A DNA stretch of 64,000 bases, taken from CAZHFW01 sp964531675. Lineage in GTDB: Bacteria > Planctomycetota > Phycisphaerae > Phycisphaerales > UBA1924. Below are positions 16,822 through 26,126 of the stretch, piece after piece; the first letter of the stretch is position 1, and every line of letters begins with the position of its first letter. Below the pieces are notes generated by a model. That model did not search any database. It saw only the letters and a program-made list of their open reading frames with translations, and was not told the DNA's origin. The DNA is taken from NCBI GenBank assembly GCA_964531675.1, contig CAZHFW010000003.1, forward strand, positions 62,001-126,000, read 5' to 3'. Made by a program: the position numbers and the translations under genes.

Positions 16822-16937
16822 GACCCGACCGGGAAACCCCTGGTCACAGGCGGATCCTTCTGGCATACTGATCCGGCCCGGCTGCTGCGAGATCCAGAAC
16901 CTCCGCGGCACATTCCGGGCATGCGAAGGAGAGGGGC

Positions 16938-19097
16938 ATGTCCATCGTTGGTGTGATGCTGTGCGCGGCCTCCACGGTCGCGGGATTCTCGGGAATTGAA
17001 CGAGCGGCCGGCGCGTCCGCGACCTCGGGCAACGCGGTCGTGGTGGGACGTCCCGGCGTTCTGAACTTCCGCTCGGGTGATGTGGACATCGCGACCCAGG
17101 CCGACGAGTTGACGCTCGGCGACGGCGCGTTCACGCCCGGCTGGCACGTCATGGTGCTCGACGGACCGATGACCGCGGCACGGCGTGCGGCGCTGGAGGC
17201 GCTGGGCCTGCGGATGGGCGATTACCTCCCCACCAACGCGTTCATGTTCAATCCGGCCGGCGCGACGCGCGGAGCGGTGCACGGGCTCGGCTTTGTCACG
17301 CGCGTCGTGCGCTTCGCCGATGCCTGGAAGATCGACCCCGAGATCGGCAAGCTCCCGATGACCACGCCCGAGCGCCTGGCGATCGCAGCGGCGGGCGACG
17401 TGGCGCTGAATGTCGTCCTTTTCCCGGATGAAGCGGTCAGGCAGGCCGGCGTCGATGTCGGCGCGATCGCCGGCGTGCGCATCGTCCGCACCGACGAGAC
17501 GCTCACGACGCGCTCGCTCACGGTCATCGCGCCCGCGGGCGCGGTCAACGCCATCGCGGCCCTTCCCGGCGTGCAGATGGTGGAGGACGCGGAGGAGTGG
17601 ACCGAGCGCAACAACACGACGGTGCGCTGGGTCGTGCAATCGAACACCAGCGGCGTGACGCCCTTTTATTCCGCGGGCATCACCGGGGCCGGACAGGTCG
17701 TCGGGCATCTGGACTCGGGCGTGTCCAGCGCGGTCTGCTCGCTCAGCGACACCAATCCGGTCGGGCCCGCGCACCGCAAGATCCTCTTCGACGGCGCGCC
17801 GTCGGCGAGCACCCACGGCACGATGACCGCGACGATCATCCTCGGAAAGAACCTGGCCAACCCCACGGACGTGAACACCGGCATCGCCTACGACGCCAAG
17901 CTCGTGCACAACTCGACGCCCTCGCTCGACACCACCGGGATCTTCTCGAACTTCTCGACCTTCTATACGGGCTACGGGGCCGCGATCCACAGCAACAGCT
18001 GGGGCCAGGACTTCACCACCGCGTACAAGGCGGGCGTGCGGGCCATCGACGAGTTCTCGTTCTTCAACGATGACAACATTGTCGTCTTCGCGGTGACCAA
18101 CCAGTCCGGATCGATGTACATCCCCGAGAACGCCAAGAACTGCGTGGGCGTCGGCGGAACCGCGCAGGCCAACAACCAGGGAAGCTGGGGCGTGGGGGGC
18201 ACGGGCCCCACCGCCGACGGGCGACGCAAGCCCGACATCATGTCCCCGGGCCTGAACTACATCTCGACCTCGGGAGGCACCTGCTCGACGTCGACCGCGA
18301 CCGGGACGTCGTTCGCGTGCCCGGGCGTGGCGGGCGCCGCGACGCTGGCACGCCAGTACTTCATGGACGGGTACTACCCCACCGGGACCAAGGTCCCGGC
18401 GGACGGGTTCACGCCTTCGGGAGCGCTCATCAAGGCGTCGGTGATCAATGGCGGCGCCGACCTCACCGACTCGGGCTATCCGGGCAACCGCGAGGGCTGG
18501 GGGCGCGTCTGGCTTGATCGCACCTTCTACTTCCCGGGCGATACACGCACGATGCTCGTGCGCGATGTGCGCAACAACTCGGCCAAGTCGCTCACGACGG
18601 GCCAGTCGGGCGCGGTGCGCTTCCGCGTGAACTCCAACCAGCTGCTGCGCACCACGCTGACCTGGGCGGATTACCCCGCGACGGTCAACACGACCTTCAC
18701 GCCGGTGAACAACCTGAACCTCGCGGTGGAAACGCCGGGGGGCACGTACCTGGGCAACGTCTTTGCCAGCGGCGTCTCCGCGACCGGCGGGACCGCGGAC
18801 GCGCTGAACAACGTCGAACAGGTCCACCTGAATACGCCCTCACCCGGCGTGTACGTTGCACGGATCAGCGCTGCTGCGGTCCAGCAGCAGTCGCAGGGCT
18901 ACGCCGTCGTCATCGCGGGCGATGTCTCTCCTTGCGTTGGCGATGTGAATCAGGACGGCGAGGTCGATCTGGCCGACTTCTTCCAGTTCTTCAACGACTT
19001 CGACCAGTCGCTCCCCAGCGCGGACGTCGACGGCATCGACGGCGTCGATCTGGGCGATTTCTTCGCCTTCCTCAACGCGTTCGACGCGTCCTGCTGA
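16938..19097 (+). CDS. Second exported KP-43-like subtilisin with GC-type dockerin tail
   Basis: 719 residues, clearly a tandem duplicate of the preceding gene with the same domain order. Triad: D259 (VGHLDSGVSS), H293 (STHGTMTAT), S458 (GTSFACPGVAG). The beta-sandwich LTWADYPATV and FTPVNNLNLAVETPGG follows. The tail has DVNQDGEVDLADFFQFF and GVDLGDFFAFLNAFD and ends ASC. SD AAGGAG is 7 nt before ATG. The signal peptide is shorter and less regular (MSIVGVMLCAASTVAGFS) than in the upstream copy. No terminator separates the two genes, so cotranscription is likely. Prodomain-like regions differ more than the catalytic domains, as expected after duplication. Confidence 0.92.
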   Translation: MSIVGVMLCAASTVAGFSGIERAAGASATSGNAVVVGRPGVLNFRSGDVDIATQADELTLGDGAFTPGWHVMVLDGPMTAARRAALEALGLRMGDYLPTNAFMFNPAGATRGAVHGLGFVTRVVRFADAWKIDPEIGKLPMTTPERLAIAAAGDVALNVVLFPDEAVRQAGVDVGAIAGVRIVRTDETLTTRSLTVIAPAGAVNAIAALPGVQMVEDAEEWTERNNTTVRWVVQSNTSGVTPFYSAGITGAGQVVGHLDSGVSSAVCSLSDTNPVGPAHRKILFDGAPSASTHGTMTATIILGKNLANPTDVNTGIAYDAKLVHNSTPSLDTTGIFSNFSTFYTGYGAAIHSNSWGQDFTTAYKAGVRAIDEFSFFNDDNIVVFAVTNQSGSMYIPENAKNCVGVGGTAQANNQGSWGVGGTGPTADGRRKPDIMSPGLNYISTSGGTCSTSTATGTSFACPGVAGAATLARQYFMDGYYPTGTKVPADGFTPSGALIKASVINGGADLTDSGYPGNREGWGRVWLDRTFYFPGDTRTMLVRDVRNNSAKSLTTGQSGAVRFRVNSNQLLRTTLTWADYPATVNTTFTPVNNLNLAVETPGGTYLGNVFASGVSATGGTADALNNVEQVHLNTPSPGVYVARISAAAVQQQSQGYAVVIAGDVSPCVGDVNQDGEVDLADFFQFFNDFDQSLPSADVDGIDGVDLGDFFAFLNAFDASC

Positions 19098-19117
19098 GCA
19101 CCCGACCCTCAAAAAGC

Positions 19118-19154
19118 AAAGGGCCCGGCGTTGATGACGTCGGGCCCTTTTCGT
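19118..19154. terminator. Bidirectional terminator between converging genes
   Basis: AAAGGGCCCG (19118-19127) pairs with CGGGCCCTTT (19141-19150), with A-run before and TTTTCGTTT after. It can serve the subtilase pair on plus and the MoxR gene on minus. Confidence 0.85.
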
Positions 19155-19180
19155 TTCGTGACACGTGAGCTTGGATCGAT

Positions 19181-20260
<1,080 letters not shown>

Positions 20261-20266
20261 GGGGTC

Positions 20267-20272
20267 ATCCTA
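20267..20272 (-). promoter_or_regulatory. -10-like hexamer for a predicted leaderless MoxR gene
   Basis: Minus strand reads TAGGAT, six nt, ATG. It lies in the 44-nt gap after the flagellin stop, with no Shine-Dalgarno. Confidence 0.5.
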
Positions 20273-20304
20273 ATCAAACCGGGGGCGGATGGTTCGGCGC
20301 TGGA

Positions 20305-21138
20305 TCAGGCCCTCCCCGCGGGCTCACCCAGGAGCGTCAGGGTCGTCTGGCGTGATTGGCCCAATGCCGCCATGCTGCTGTACGTCGCGGCCCGCGCCAA
20401 GGTTTGGTTGCGGATCAGCGTGCTGATTTCCTGGGCGTAATCGGTGTCCTCGATGCGGGATTGTGCGCCGGCGCTTGCGAGAAGCTCGGACTGAAGGCTG
20501 CGGATGCGGGACTCGTTGCTCTGCATGGTGCTCCCGAGCAGCGCCCGGCGGTCGGAGTTGTACCCCGCCCAGGCCTTGACCATGCCTTGGAGTGATTGCA
20601 GATCGCCATGAACGAGGTCGAACCCGCCGTTGCGCATGGCGTCGAAGTCGATCGAGAATCGCGAGCTCGGGAGCGGAATCGGGCCGTTCTGGGCAGTGAA
20701 GCCTTCGGTGCTCGCGTATCCGGTGAGCAGACGGTTGCCGTCGTACCTGGCGTTTGAAGTCAGGTCTTCGAGCGCGTCGAAGATGGAGCCAGCCTGGGTC
20801 TGGAGCGCTTCGCGCTCGTCCTGAGAAAGCCCGCCTCGGTTGGCGGCCTGGACGACGAGGCTGTTGAGATCGGTGAACAGCTCACCAACGACGCTCTCGG
20901 CGCCGTCGGCTGCGGCGTAGAGCTTGAGCTGGCGCTCGTTGTTCTCGAGGTCCGAGCTGATGGCCTGACGCTGAATCGCCAGATTGGTCGCGGCGATCAT
21001 CCCCGCGGGATCATCGGAGACGCGAGTGATCCGCTTGCCGGTCGCGAGACGCTCGAGCGACTTGTTGATCGCAGCCTGCGCCTGATTCATCTGGCGCAGG
21101 GCCATCATGGCGGTGATGTTGGTCAGGCTCGAAACCAG
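20305..21138 (-). CDS. Short flagellin with a probable CTG start codon
   Basis: 277 residues from the proposed start. The N-terminal D0/D1 helix reads INKSLERLATGKRITRVSDDPAGMIAATNLAIQ, and the C-terminal D1/D0 reads SRIEDTDYAQEISTLIRNQTLARAA, both hallmark flagellin regions. The middle is short, so D2/D3 are minimal. The first ATG (21108) cuts the protein inside the conserved N-terminus. In-frame codons upstream read VSSLTNITAM, which aligns with the usual NTNV...A part of flagellins. There is no ATG, GTG or TTG in that stretch, but CTG at 21138 has GGAGG 7 nt upstream. No other flagellar gene is in the window. Confidence 0.82.
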   Translation of the reverse strand: MVSSLTNITAMMALRQMNQAQAAINKSLERLATGKRITRVSDDPAGMIAATNLAIQRQAISSDLENNERQLKLYAAADGAESVVGELFTDLNSLVVQAANRGGLSQDEREALQTQAGSIFDALEDLTSNARYDGNRLLTGYASTEGFTAQNGPIPLPSSRFSIDFDAMRNGGFDLVHGDLQSLQGMVKAWAGYNSDRRALLGSTMQSNESRIRSLQSELLASAGAQSRIEDTDYAQEISTLIRNQTLARAATYSSMAALGQSRQTTLTLLGEPAGRA

Positions 21139-21145
21139 CGCGAGG

Positions 21146-21150
21146 CCTCC
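21146..21150 (-). promoter_or_regulatory. Shine-Dalgarno supporting the CTG start of flagellin
   Basis: GGAGG on the minus strand, 7 nt before CTG at 21138. The first ATG pair at 21108-21103 has no such site, so this sequence decides the start. Confidence 0.6.
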
Positions 21151-21301
21151 AAGGGACCACCTGGGTCCGGGAAGTTCATCGGCGGGTTATCGGAGGGGGT
21201 TGAGGGGAAGGGGCTCATGCGAAAAAGAAGGACCAGGTCGGAGAACGATCGGGTACTGCGATGGTGACGTGCAGCTCCGACACGAGGCACAAGACAATCG
21301 T

Positions 21302-21307
21302 TAGTAT
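21302..21307 (+). promoter_or_regulatory. -10-like hexamer for a predicted leaderless gene
   Basis: TAGTAT, six nt, then ATG at 21314. The 20 nt before the start contain no purine-rich Shine-Dalgarno. Confidence 0.55.
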
Positions 21308-21313
21308 CTACAC

Positions 21314-22321
21314 ATGGCCAAGCATGCTCGAACTAGAACTACACAGCTTGATGCGAACGGCGAGAGATTTGCGATCACCATCAGATGGACTGGAAAGCTC
21401 GCAGAAGATGGAGAGATTCCCGCCGCCGAACTGGGAGCCGCTCTTCAAGGCTGGGACCGTTTCCTCCAGATCGCATTTCATTCATACCGGTCTTCAAGCC
21501 TGAAGCTCCCGATCGCTGGCAAGTCCACGCAGATGGAATTCCGTGTCCAGCGCGTACAGAAGGGCTCCTTTGTTGTCGAGGCCGCGCTGGTCGTTGGCGG
21601 AGTATTCCTGAACTCGTTTCTTGGAAATGCTCCCTACGAGCTGATGAAGAAAGCCTGGACTTGGTCCGTCCTGTTGGCAAAGACACACATACACGCCAAA
21701 CGTGAGCGCAATACACTCGATGGCGTGGTTGAAGAGCTAGAACGCGTGGCGGGAGCTAACGACATTCGTGTCAGCGTGGACCGCGAGGATAGCGAAGACT
21801 TTGCGGCGGCGATTAACGGAGCACTCGATAACGCAACCATTCCGCTTGATTCGTCCGCCGCGGCCGAGGCACTTTCGATGGACGGACAGGCTGTCGCGAT
21901 TGTCGTTGATGAGAGTAGTCGGCAAGCGATTAAGATCCCATTTGAGCCACCAAGGCTAGACCCAGACGCCGAGGACGTGATTGAAGCCCCCGTGAAGTTC
22001 GTTCGGATCAACAAGAAGACCGGCTACGGCCTGCTCTCGTTCACTCGGATCACTGACAAGTCGCAGCTCGGACAACAGAGATTTCACTGCCAAGACAAGT
22101 CGATCCGCCGGCGGGCAAACCAGTACACAGGCTCCTTTCATGAGGATGTTCCGCTGATGGTCAAGATGCAGCGCAAGAACTACGCCGCGGAGCGCCGAGG
22201 TCATTACTGGCTGATTCTCGGGACAGCAAGCCCCGCTACGGATGACTTGTTACCATTCGCCGACTCAGGTGAAAAGAACAAGGGGAGGGCGGGCAGGCGC
22301 CAAAGGCGGAAGAGCCGATAG
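21314..22321 (+). CDS. Unrecognised protein on a lower-GC segment
   Basis: 335 residues, no signal peptide. The N-terminus (about 15-90) looks like mixed strands and helices (FAITIRWTGKL, LGAALQGWDRFLQIAFHSYR, VQKGSFVVEAALVVGGVF). A hydrophobic stretch at about 88-110 might be a membrane or core helix. The middle (150-230) has DIRVSVDREDSEDFAAAINGAL and AVAIVVDESSRQAIKIPFEPP. The C-terminus is highly basic (KNKGRAGRRQRRKSR). I cannot name a family. Two hand-counted 60-nt pieces are 58% and 48% GC, against about 75% in the neighbouring fucose-synthase gene. This, plus the absence of an SD, suggests recent acquisition. Role unknown. Confidence 0.7.
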   Translation: MAKHARTRTTQLDANGERFAITIRWTGKLAEDGEIPAAELGAALQGWDRFLQIAFHSYRSSSLKLPIAGKSTQMEFRVQRVQKGSFVVEAALVVGGVFLNSFLGNAPYELMKKAWTWSVLLAKTHIHAKRERNTLDGVVEELERVAGANDIRVSVDREDSEDFAAAINGALDNATIPLDSSAAAEALSMDGQAVAIVVDESSRQAIKIPFEPPRLDPDAEDVIEAPVKFVRINKKTGYGLLSFTRITDKSQLGQQRFHCQDKSIRRRANQYTGSFHEDVPLMVKMQRKNYAAERRGHYWLILGTASPATDDLLPFADSGEKNKGRAGRRQRRKSR

Positions 22322-22390
22322 TTGACTTCAAGGAAAGCCTCCAAAGCGCGTGGACTGGTCCCGGGAGTCATGGGTTTGGCCTGCGCGTGA

Positions 22391-22427
22391 GAACCCCGGG
22401 CTTGCGCCCGGGGCTCGTTGGCGTTGG
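22391..22427. repeat. REP-like hairpin element, single copy
   Basis: GAA, then stem CCCCGGGC (22394-22401), loop TTGC, stem GCCCGGGG (22406-22413), then CTCGTTGGCGTTGG. It shares both flanks with the copy at 39013-39049, but the stem bases differ in a compensatory way. It sits between converging genes and may act as a terminator. A G/T-rich direct repeat (GTTGGGGTGTT-like) follows. Confidence 0.6.
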
Positions 22428-22466
22428 GGGTGTTGCGCGTTGGGGTGTTTGGCGCTGGAGAGTGGG

Positions 22467-23456
22467 TTACTTCGCGTTCTTGCGGTACCACTCGATCGTC
22501 TGGCGCAGGCCGTCTTCGAAGCCGACTTTGGCGCGCCAGTCCAGGAGCTTGGCGGCGCGGCTGGTGTCCAGGCAGCGGCGGGGCTGGCCGTCGGGCTTGG
22601 TCGCGTCCCACTCGATGCGGCCTCTGAAGCCGGTCAGCTTCACGATCAGCTCGACGAGGTCCTTGATCTTGATCTCAAAGCCCGCGCCGAGATTGATCGG
22701 GGTCGGGTCGTCCATCGCCTCCGCGGCACGGATGATGCCTTCGGCAGCATCGTCAACGTAGAGGAACTCACGGCTGGCGCCGCCGGTGCCCCAGCAGACG
22801 ATCTTCTCGTCGTTGCGCTGCTGGGCTTCGACGCACTTGCGGATCAGCGCGGGGATGACGTGGGAGGATTCCAGGTCGAAGTTGTCGTACGGGCCGTAGA
22901 GATTGACCGGCAGGACGTACGCGCTGCGGAAGTTGTACTGGAGCTTGTACGCGTCGAGCATCTGCCACGCAGCCTTCTTGGCGACGCCGTACGGCGCGTT
23001 GGTCTCTTCGGGGTAGCCGTTCCAGAGTTCTTCTTCACGGAAGGGCACGGGGGTGAACTTCGGGTAGGCGCAGATGGTGCCGACCTGGATGAACTTTCCG
23101 CCGCGCTCGGAGAGGCCTTGCTCGCGGGCGAGTTCGATGAGGTGGAGGGCCATGGCCATGTTGGCGTAGAAGTACCGCCCGGGCGATTTGCGGTTGGCGC
23201 CGATGCCGCCGACTTCGGCGGCCATGTGGAAGACCACGTCGGCCTTGTGACCGGGGAAGGCGTCCTTGTAGAGGCGCGCGACGTCGGCCTTCTCGGTGAG
23301 GTCGTAGTTCTTGCGGCGGGGGATGCAGATGCGGTCGGACGTGACGCCGCGCTTGTTGAGGCGGTCGACCAGGTGGCGGCCGAGGAAGCCGGCGCCGCCG
23401 GTGACGATGACGCGGGCCTTGGACCAATCGATGTTGCTGGTGGGCATGTCAGACAT
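22467..23456 (-). CDS. fcl: GDP-L-fucose synthase
   Basis: 329 residues, extended SDR fold. It converts GDP-4-keto-6-deoxymannose to GDP-L-fucose by epimerisation and NADPH reduction. The nucleotide loop VTGGAGFLGRHLV is near the N-terminus. AAEVGGIGANRKSP and GTICAYPK are typical of the family, with Thr in place of the usual Ser before the Cys. Catalytic YGVAKKAAWQ supplies Tyr and Lys, and SSHVIPALIRK supplies the His. LYVDDAAEGI lies in the C-terminal half. GDP-mannose 4,6-dehydratase (gmd) is not in the window. The product would feed surface glycans, in line with the glycosyltransferase fusion further on. A Met at residue 4 is an alternative start. Confidence 0.92.
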   Translation of the reverse strand: MSDMPTSNIDWSKARVIVTGGAGFLGRHLVDRLNKRGVTSDRICIPRRKNYDLTEKADVARLYKDAFPGHKADVVFHMAAEVGGIGANRKSPGRYFYANMAMALHLIELAREQGLSERGGKFIQVGTICAYPKFTPVPFREEELWNGYPEETNAPYGVAKKAAWQMLDAYKLQYNFRSAYVLPVNLYGPYDNFDLESSHVIPALIRKCVEAQQRNDEKIVCWGTGGASREFLYVDDAAEGIIRAAEAMDDPTPINLGAGFEIKIKDLVELIVKLTGFRGRIEWDATKPDGQPRRCLDTSRAAKLLDWRAKVGFEDGLRQTIEWYRKNAK

Positions 23457-23651
23457 CCGTGAGGCGTGCTGGAAAGGCCGAATCTTTGGCCGGGGGCCCG
23501 GCCTGGGCGCGCCGGAAGACCTTTATCGGCGCGCGCGGGGGTGAACAAAAGCCGGATGGGTTTGGGGATTGGAGCGGGCCGGGAAAGGCCCACAGAGCCT
23601 GCGGATGGTGTTTGTCCCGAACTTTTCCCGGTTTGGGTTCGTCATCTGTCC

Positions 23652-23912
23652 ATGCTGTTCATGGTGCTCGAGCGGTTCAAAGACGGCAACTTCCGCGCGG
23701 TGGGCGATCGCTTCAAGGCCAAGGGCCGGATGATGCCCGAGGACGTCGTTTACGTCTCGAGCTGGCTCGAACCCGATGGCTCGCGCTGCTTCCAGGTCAT
23801 GGAGGCGCCCTCCCGGGAGGCGATGCAGCCCTGGATCGACGCGTGGAAGGATCTGGTGGACTTCGAGGTCCTCCCGGTGCAGAGCTCGGCCGAGTTCTGG
23901 GCGAGAGCCTGA
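23652..23912 (+). CDS. DUF3303-family protein
   Basis: 86 residues, cytoplasmic. MLFMVLERFKDGN, then RFKAKGRMMPEDVVYVSSWLEPDGSRCFQVMEA, then WIDAWKDLVDFEVLPVQSSAEFWARA, closely fits the DUF3303 pattern of small ferredoxin-like/antibiotic-monooxygenase-like proteins. The ATG at 23652 is preferred because the family begins directly with the MLFMV strand; open frame upstream is not conserved in character. Function of the family is unknown. It lies alone between divergently oriented fcl and the EEP-fold gene. Confidence 0.82.
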   Translation: MLFMVLERFKDGNFRAVGDRFKAKGRMMPEDVVYVSSWLEPDGSRCFQVMEAPSREAMQPWIDAWKDLVDFEVLPVQSSAEFWARA

Positions 23913-23991
23913 GTTCCGGGCTGGACGGGCCGAGGCCTGACCGCCGCGGTGCAACCGGAGCGGGTTTGCACCGGGAGCATGCTGGTCGCCG

Positions 23992-25296
23992 ATGAATCTG
24001 TCCAAGCACGAGGGCGGGAGCAGCATGAGCGGCAGGCGGAAGTTTGTGTTCCGGATCGTCGGCTGGGTGTGCCTGGCCAAGGCGTGGGTGCTGCCATGGA
24101 TCGCGCTGCTTGGTCTGGCGCTCTGGGGCGTCGGGAAGATCATGAGCGACCGCACCTCGTGGTCGCAATGGCTCTCGTGGATTCCGACCATCGCGACGGT
24201 GCTCGGGATGACCATGTGCGTGGCCCTCTCGCGCGTGCACGCCTGGGCGGGGAGGTACTTCCTCACGCTCGGCGCGCGTTCGCAGATGCCTGCTGCGCCG
24301 CTTGGCGTGAAGCGCAGGCTGACGGCCACGTGGACGCGGCGCGCGGCGCTGGTGCTGGTCCTGATCCCCGCGACGCGGCTTGTCGTGATCGAATGGCGCA
24401 TTCCCGCGGGGCTGTCCAAGCCCACGCCTCCCGCGGGGAGCGTGCCGATCTCGGTGCTGTATTGGAATCACGCGGGGAACTGGTCCATGAGCTGGATGGA
24501 CACGACCTCGCGCGAGCTCTCGGACATCACGGTGCTCAACTCGCCGCGGTATTGGGAGTACATGGCGCAGCTCATGGACAAGATCGCGCAGGACCACGGC
24601 GTGCGTCCCGCGTATCAGCGCATCGACTCATACGCGGTCATCAGCAAGTGGCCCATCAAGCGCTGGGCTCGCACCGACCTGAACCTCCCCACCATCCAGA
24701 CCAAGCTCAGGCCATACGCGTCGGTGTACGAGCGGGGCTGGTACTGGAATCGCGGCGGCGCGTGCTGGATCGAGTTCGATTCGGAAAAGGACCTCGGACG
24801 CAATCTGCTGGTGTGGATCATCGACATGCCCTCGGACCCGAGGCTGTGGCGCGAAGAACTGGCCAGCGTGGGCGGACAGACGATCGCGAACTGGGAAGGC
24901 ACGCCCATGGTGCGCGGGCCCGTGGGCCAGTTCCTGTCCGCCAAGGAGAAGGTCAAGGGCTTCCCCACGCCTGATCTGGTGCTCGGCGATTTCAACATCC
25001 CGCGCGGGGCGCGCTCGCTCAGGCACTTCCAGGGCCAGACGCGCGACATCTTCGACATCGTGGGTGTCGGGCCGGGCGAGACGTATCCCGCCCGCGTGCC
25101 TCTGCTGGGCATCGATCAGATGTTCGCGGGGCCGACGGTCACGCCCGAGTCGTATCGACTCTTCCACCCGGGCTTCGGGATGCACCTGGTCCAGCAAGCG
25201 GTGGTCGCGATCCACCCGAGCCCGAAGGCTGCCAAGGCTGAGCCACCAGCCAAGACCGACTCACCCGCGGGAGTCACTTCGCCTTCCGGCGGGTGA
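23992..25296 (+). CDS. Membrane-anchored endonuclease/exonuclease/phosphatase-fold protein
   Basis: 434 residues. Three hydrophobic segments near the N-terminus (about 20-45, 55-75 and 112-130) precede an extracytoplasmic-looking EEP domain. LVLGDFNIPRGARSL carries the family Asp-Asn pair, LLGIDQMFAG the later metal-side Asp, and GMHLVQQAVV may hold the terminal His. The early metal-binding Glu is not obvious, so activity as a phosphodiesterase is uncertain. Start at ATG 23992; ATG 24025 with GGGAG 4 nt upstream is an alternative. The 3' end overlaps the convergent hydrolase gene by 23 nt. Related three-helix EEP proteins are often annotated as hypothetical. Confidence 0.75.
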   Translation: MNLSKHEGGSSMSGRRKFVFRIVGWVCLAKAWVLPWIALLGLALWGVGKIMSDRTSWSQWLSWIPTIATVLGMTMCVALSRVHAWAGRYFLTLGARSQMPAAPLGVKRRLTATWTRRAALVLVLIPATRLVVIEWRIPAGLSKPTPPAGSVPISVLYWNHAGNWSMSWMDTTSRELSDITVLNSPRYWEYMAQLMDKIAQDHGVRPAYQRIDSYAVISKWPIKRWARTDLNLPTIQTKLRPYASVYERGWYWNRGGACWIEFDSEKDLGRNLLVWIIDMPSDPRLWREELASVGGQTIANWEGTPMVRGPVGQFLSAKEKVKGFPTPDLVLGDFNIPRGARSLRHFQGQTRDIFDIVGVGPGETYPARVPLLGIDQMFAGPTVTPESYRLFHPGFGMHLVQQAVVAIHPSPKAAKAEPPAKTDSPAGVTSPSGG

Positions 25297-26089
25297 AACT
25301 CAGGAACCACTTGCCGAGGTCCTCCTTGCGGTAGGCGTTGTCCCAGCTGTTGTGATCGGCGTCGGGATACTCGGTGAGCTTGGGCGCGGGGACGTCTGAG
25401 TTCGCCGGAGGGCGGGCGTCGGTGACCGCCTTGACGAGCTCGCGCGACTTCTCAGGAACGACGATGCGGTCCTTGAGGCCATGGAACGCCCAGATGGGCA
25501 TGCTGGCAAGTCTGGGGCCGATGAACGCGGGATCGCCCCAGCCGCAGATCGGGGCGATGGCAGCAAAGCGGTCGGGGTTGTTGGCCGCGATGCGCCAGGT
25601 GCCGTAGCCGCCTTGCGAGAGGCCGGTGAGATACACGCGGTCGGGGTCGATCTTGACCTGCTTGGCGGTGCGATCCAGAGCGCCCAGAACGTGATCGGAG
25701 TACGCGTCCCACATGGCGTCAAAGTCGGGCTTCTGGGGCGCGATGATGATGAAGGGCCACTTGTCGGGCTGGGAGAGGACCGCGGGGATGAGGCCGACGG
25801 AGCACTGGCGCACGCCGTCGCTGCCGCACTCGCCGCGACCATTCAGAAAGACGATCGCGGGCTGGGGCTTTGAGAGGTCCAGGTCGCGCGGGATGTACAC
25901 CGCGTACTTGACGCTGGTGTTGCCGATCTGGATGGTCTGGAACGAGAGGCCGGGGTGCATCACGTCCTCCGCGGGCTGATCGCTCGGTGTCGACGGAGCG
26001 TGAAGCGGCCCCGCGGCGCCGGCCAGGAGCGATGTGCCGAGGACCATTCCGGCGCAGACCAAAGCACTCCACGCGAGCGGCGTTTTCAT
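25274..26089 (-). CDS. Exported alpha/beta hydrolase (esterase/dienelactone-hydrolase type)
   Basis: 271 residues. Signal peptide of about 25 residues (ALVCAGMVLGTSLLAGAA). Nucleophile elbow GLSQGGYGTWR, acid in FHGLKDRIVVPE, and His in YPDADHNSWDNAY form a complete triad. NGRGECGSDG lies in the oxyanion region. Similar proteins are annotated as PHB depolymerase-like or phospholipase/carboxylesterase family and act on esters or polysaccharide decorations outside the cell. Substrate is not predictable here. SD GGAGG lies 9 nt before ATG. It sits 37 nt downstream of the nuoD start region's strand-mate order (nuoD ends at 26127 upstream), so the two could share a transcript. Confidence 0.85.
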   Translation of the reverse strand: MKTPLAWSALVCAGMVLGTSLLAGAAGPLHAPSTPSDQPAEDVMHPGLSFQTIQIGNTSVKYAVYIPRDLDLSKPQPAIVFLNGRGECGSDGVRQCSVGLIPAVLSQPDKWPFIIIAPQKPDFDAMWDAYSDHVLGALDRTAKQVKIDPDRVYLTGLSQGGYGTWRIAANNPDRFAAIAPICGWGDPAFIGPRLASMPIWAFHGLKDRIVVPEKSRELVKAVTDARPPANSDVPAPKLTEYPDADHNSWDNAYRKEDLGKWFLSFTRRKAK

Positions 26090-26126
26090 CGGGCGATCCT
26101 CCCAGACTGAAGCGGAACCAGAGGGC

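Noticed and set aside
16674..18827. Long minus-strand open frame opposite the subtilases
   Set aside because: No motif, and composition typical of a shadow. The plus strand has full catalytic triads.
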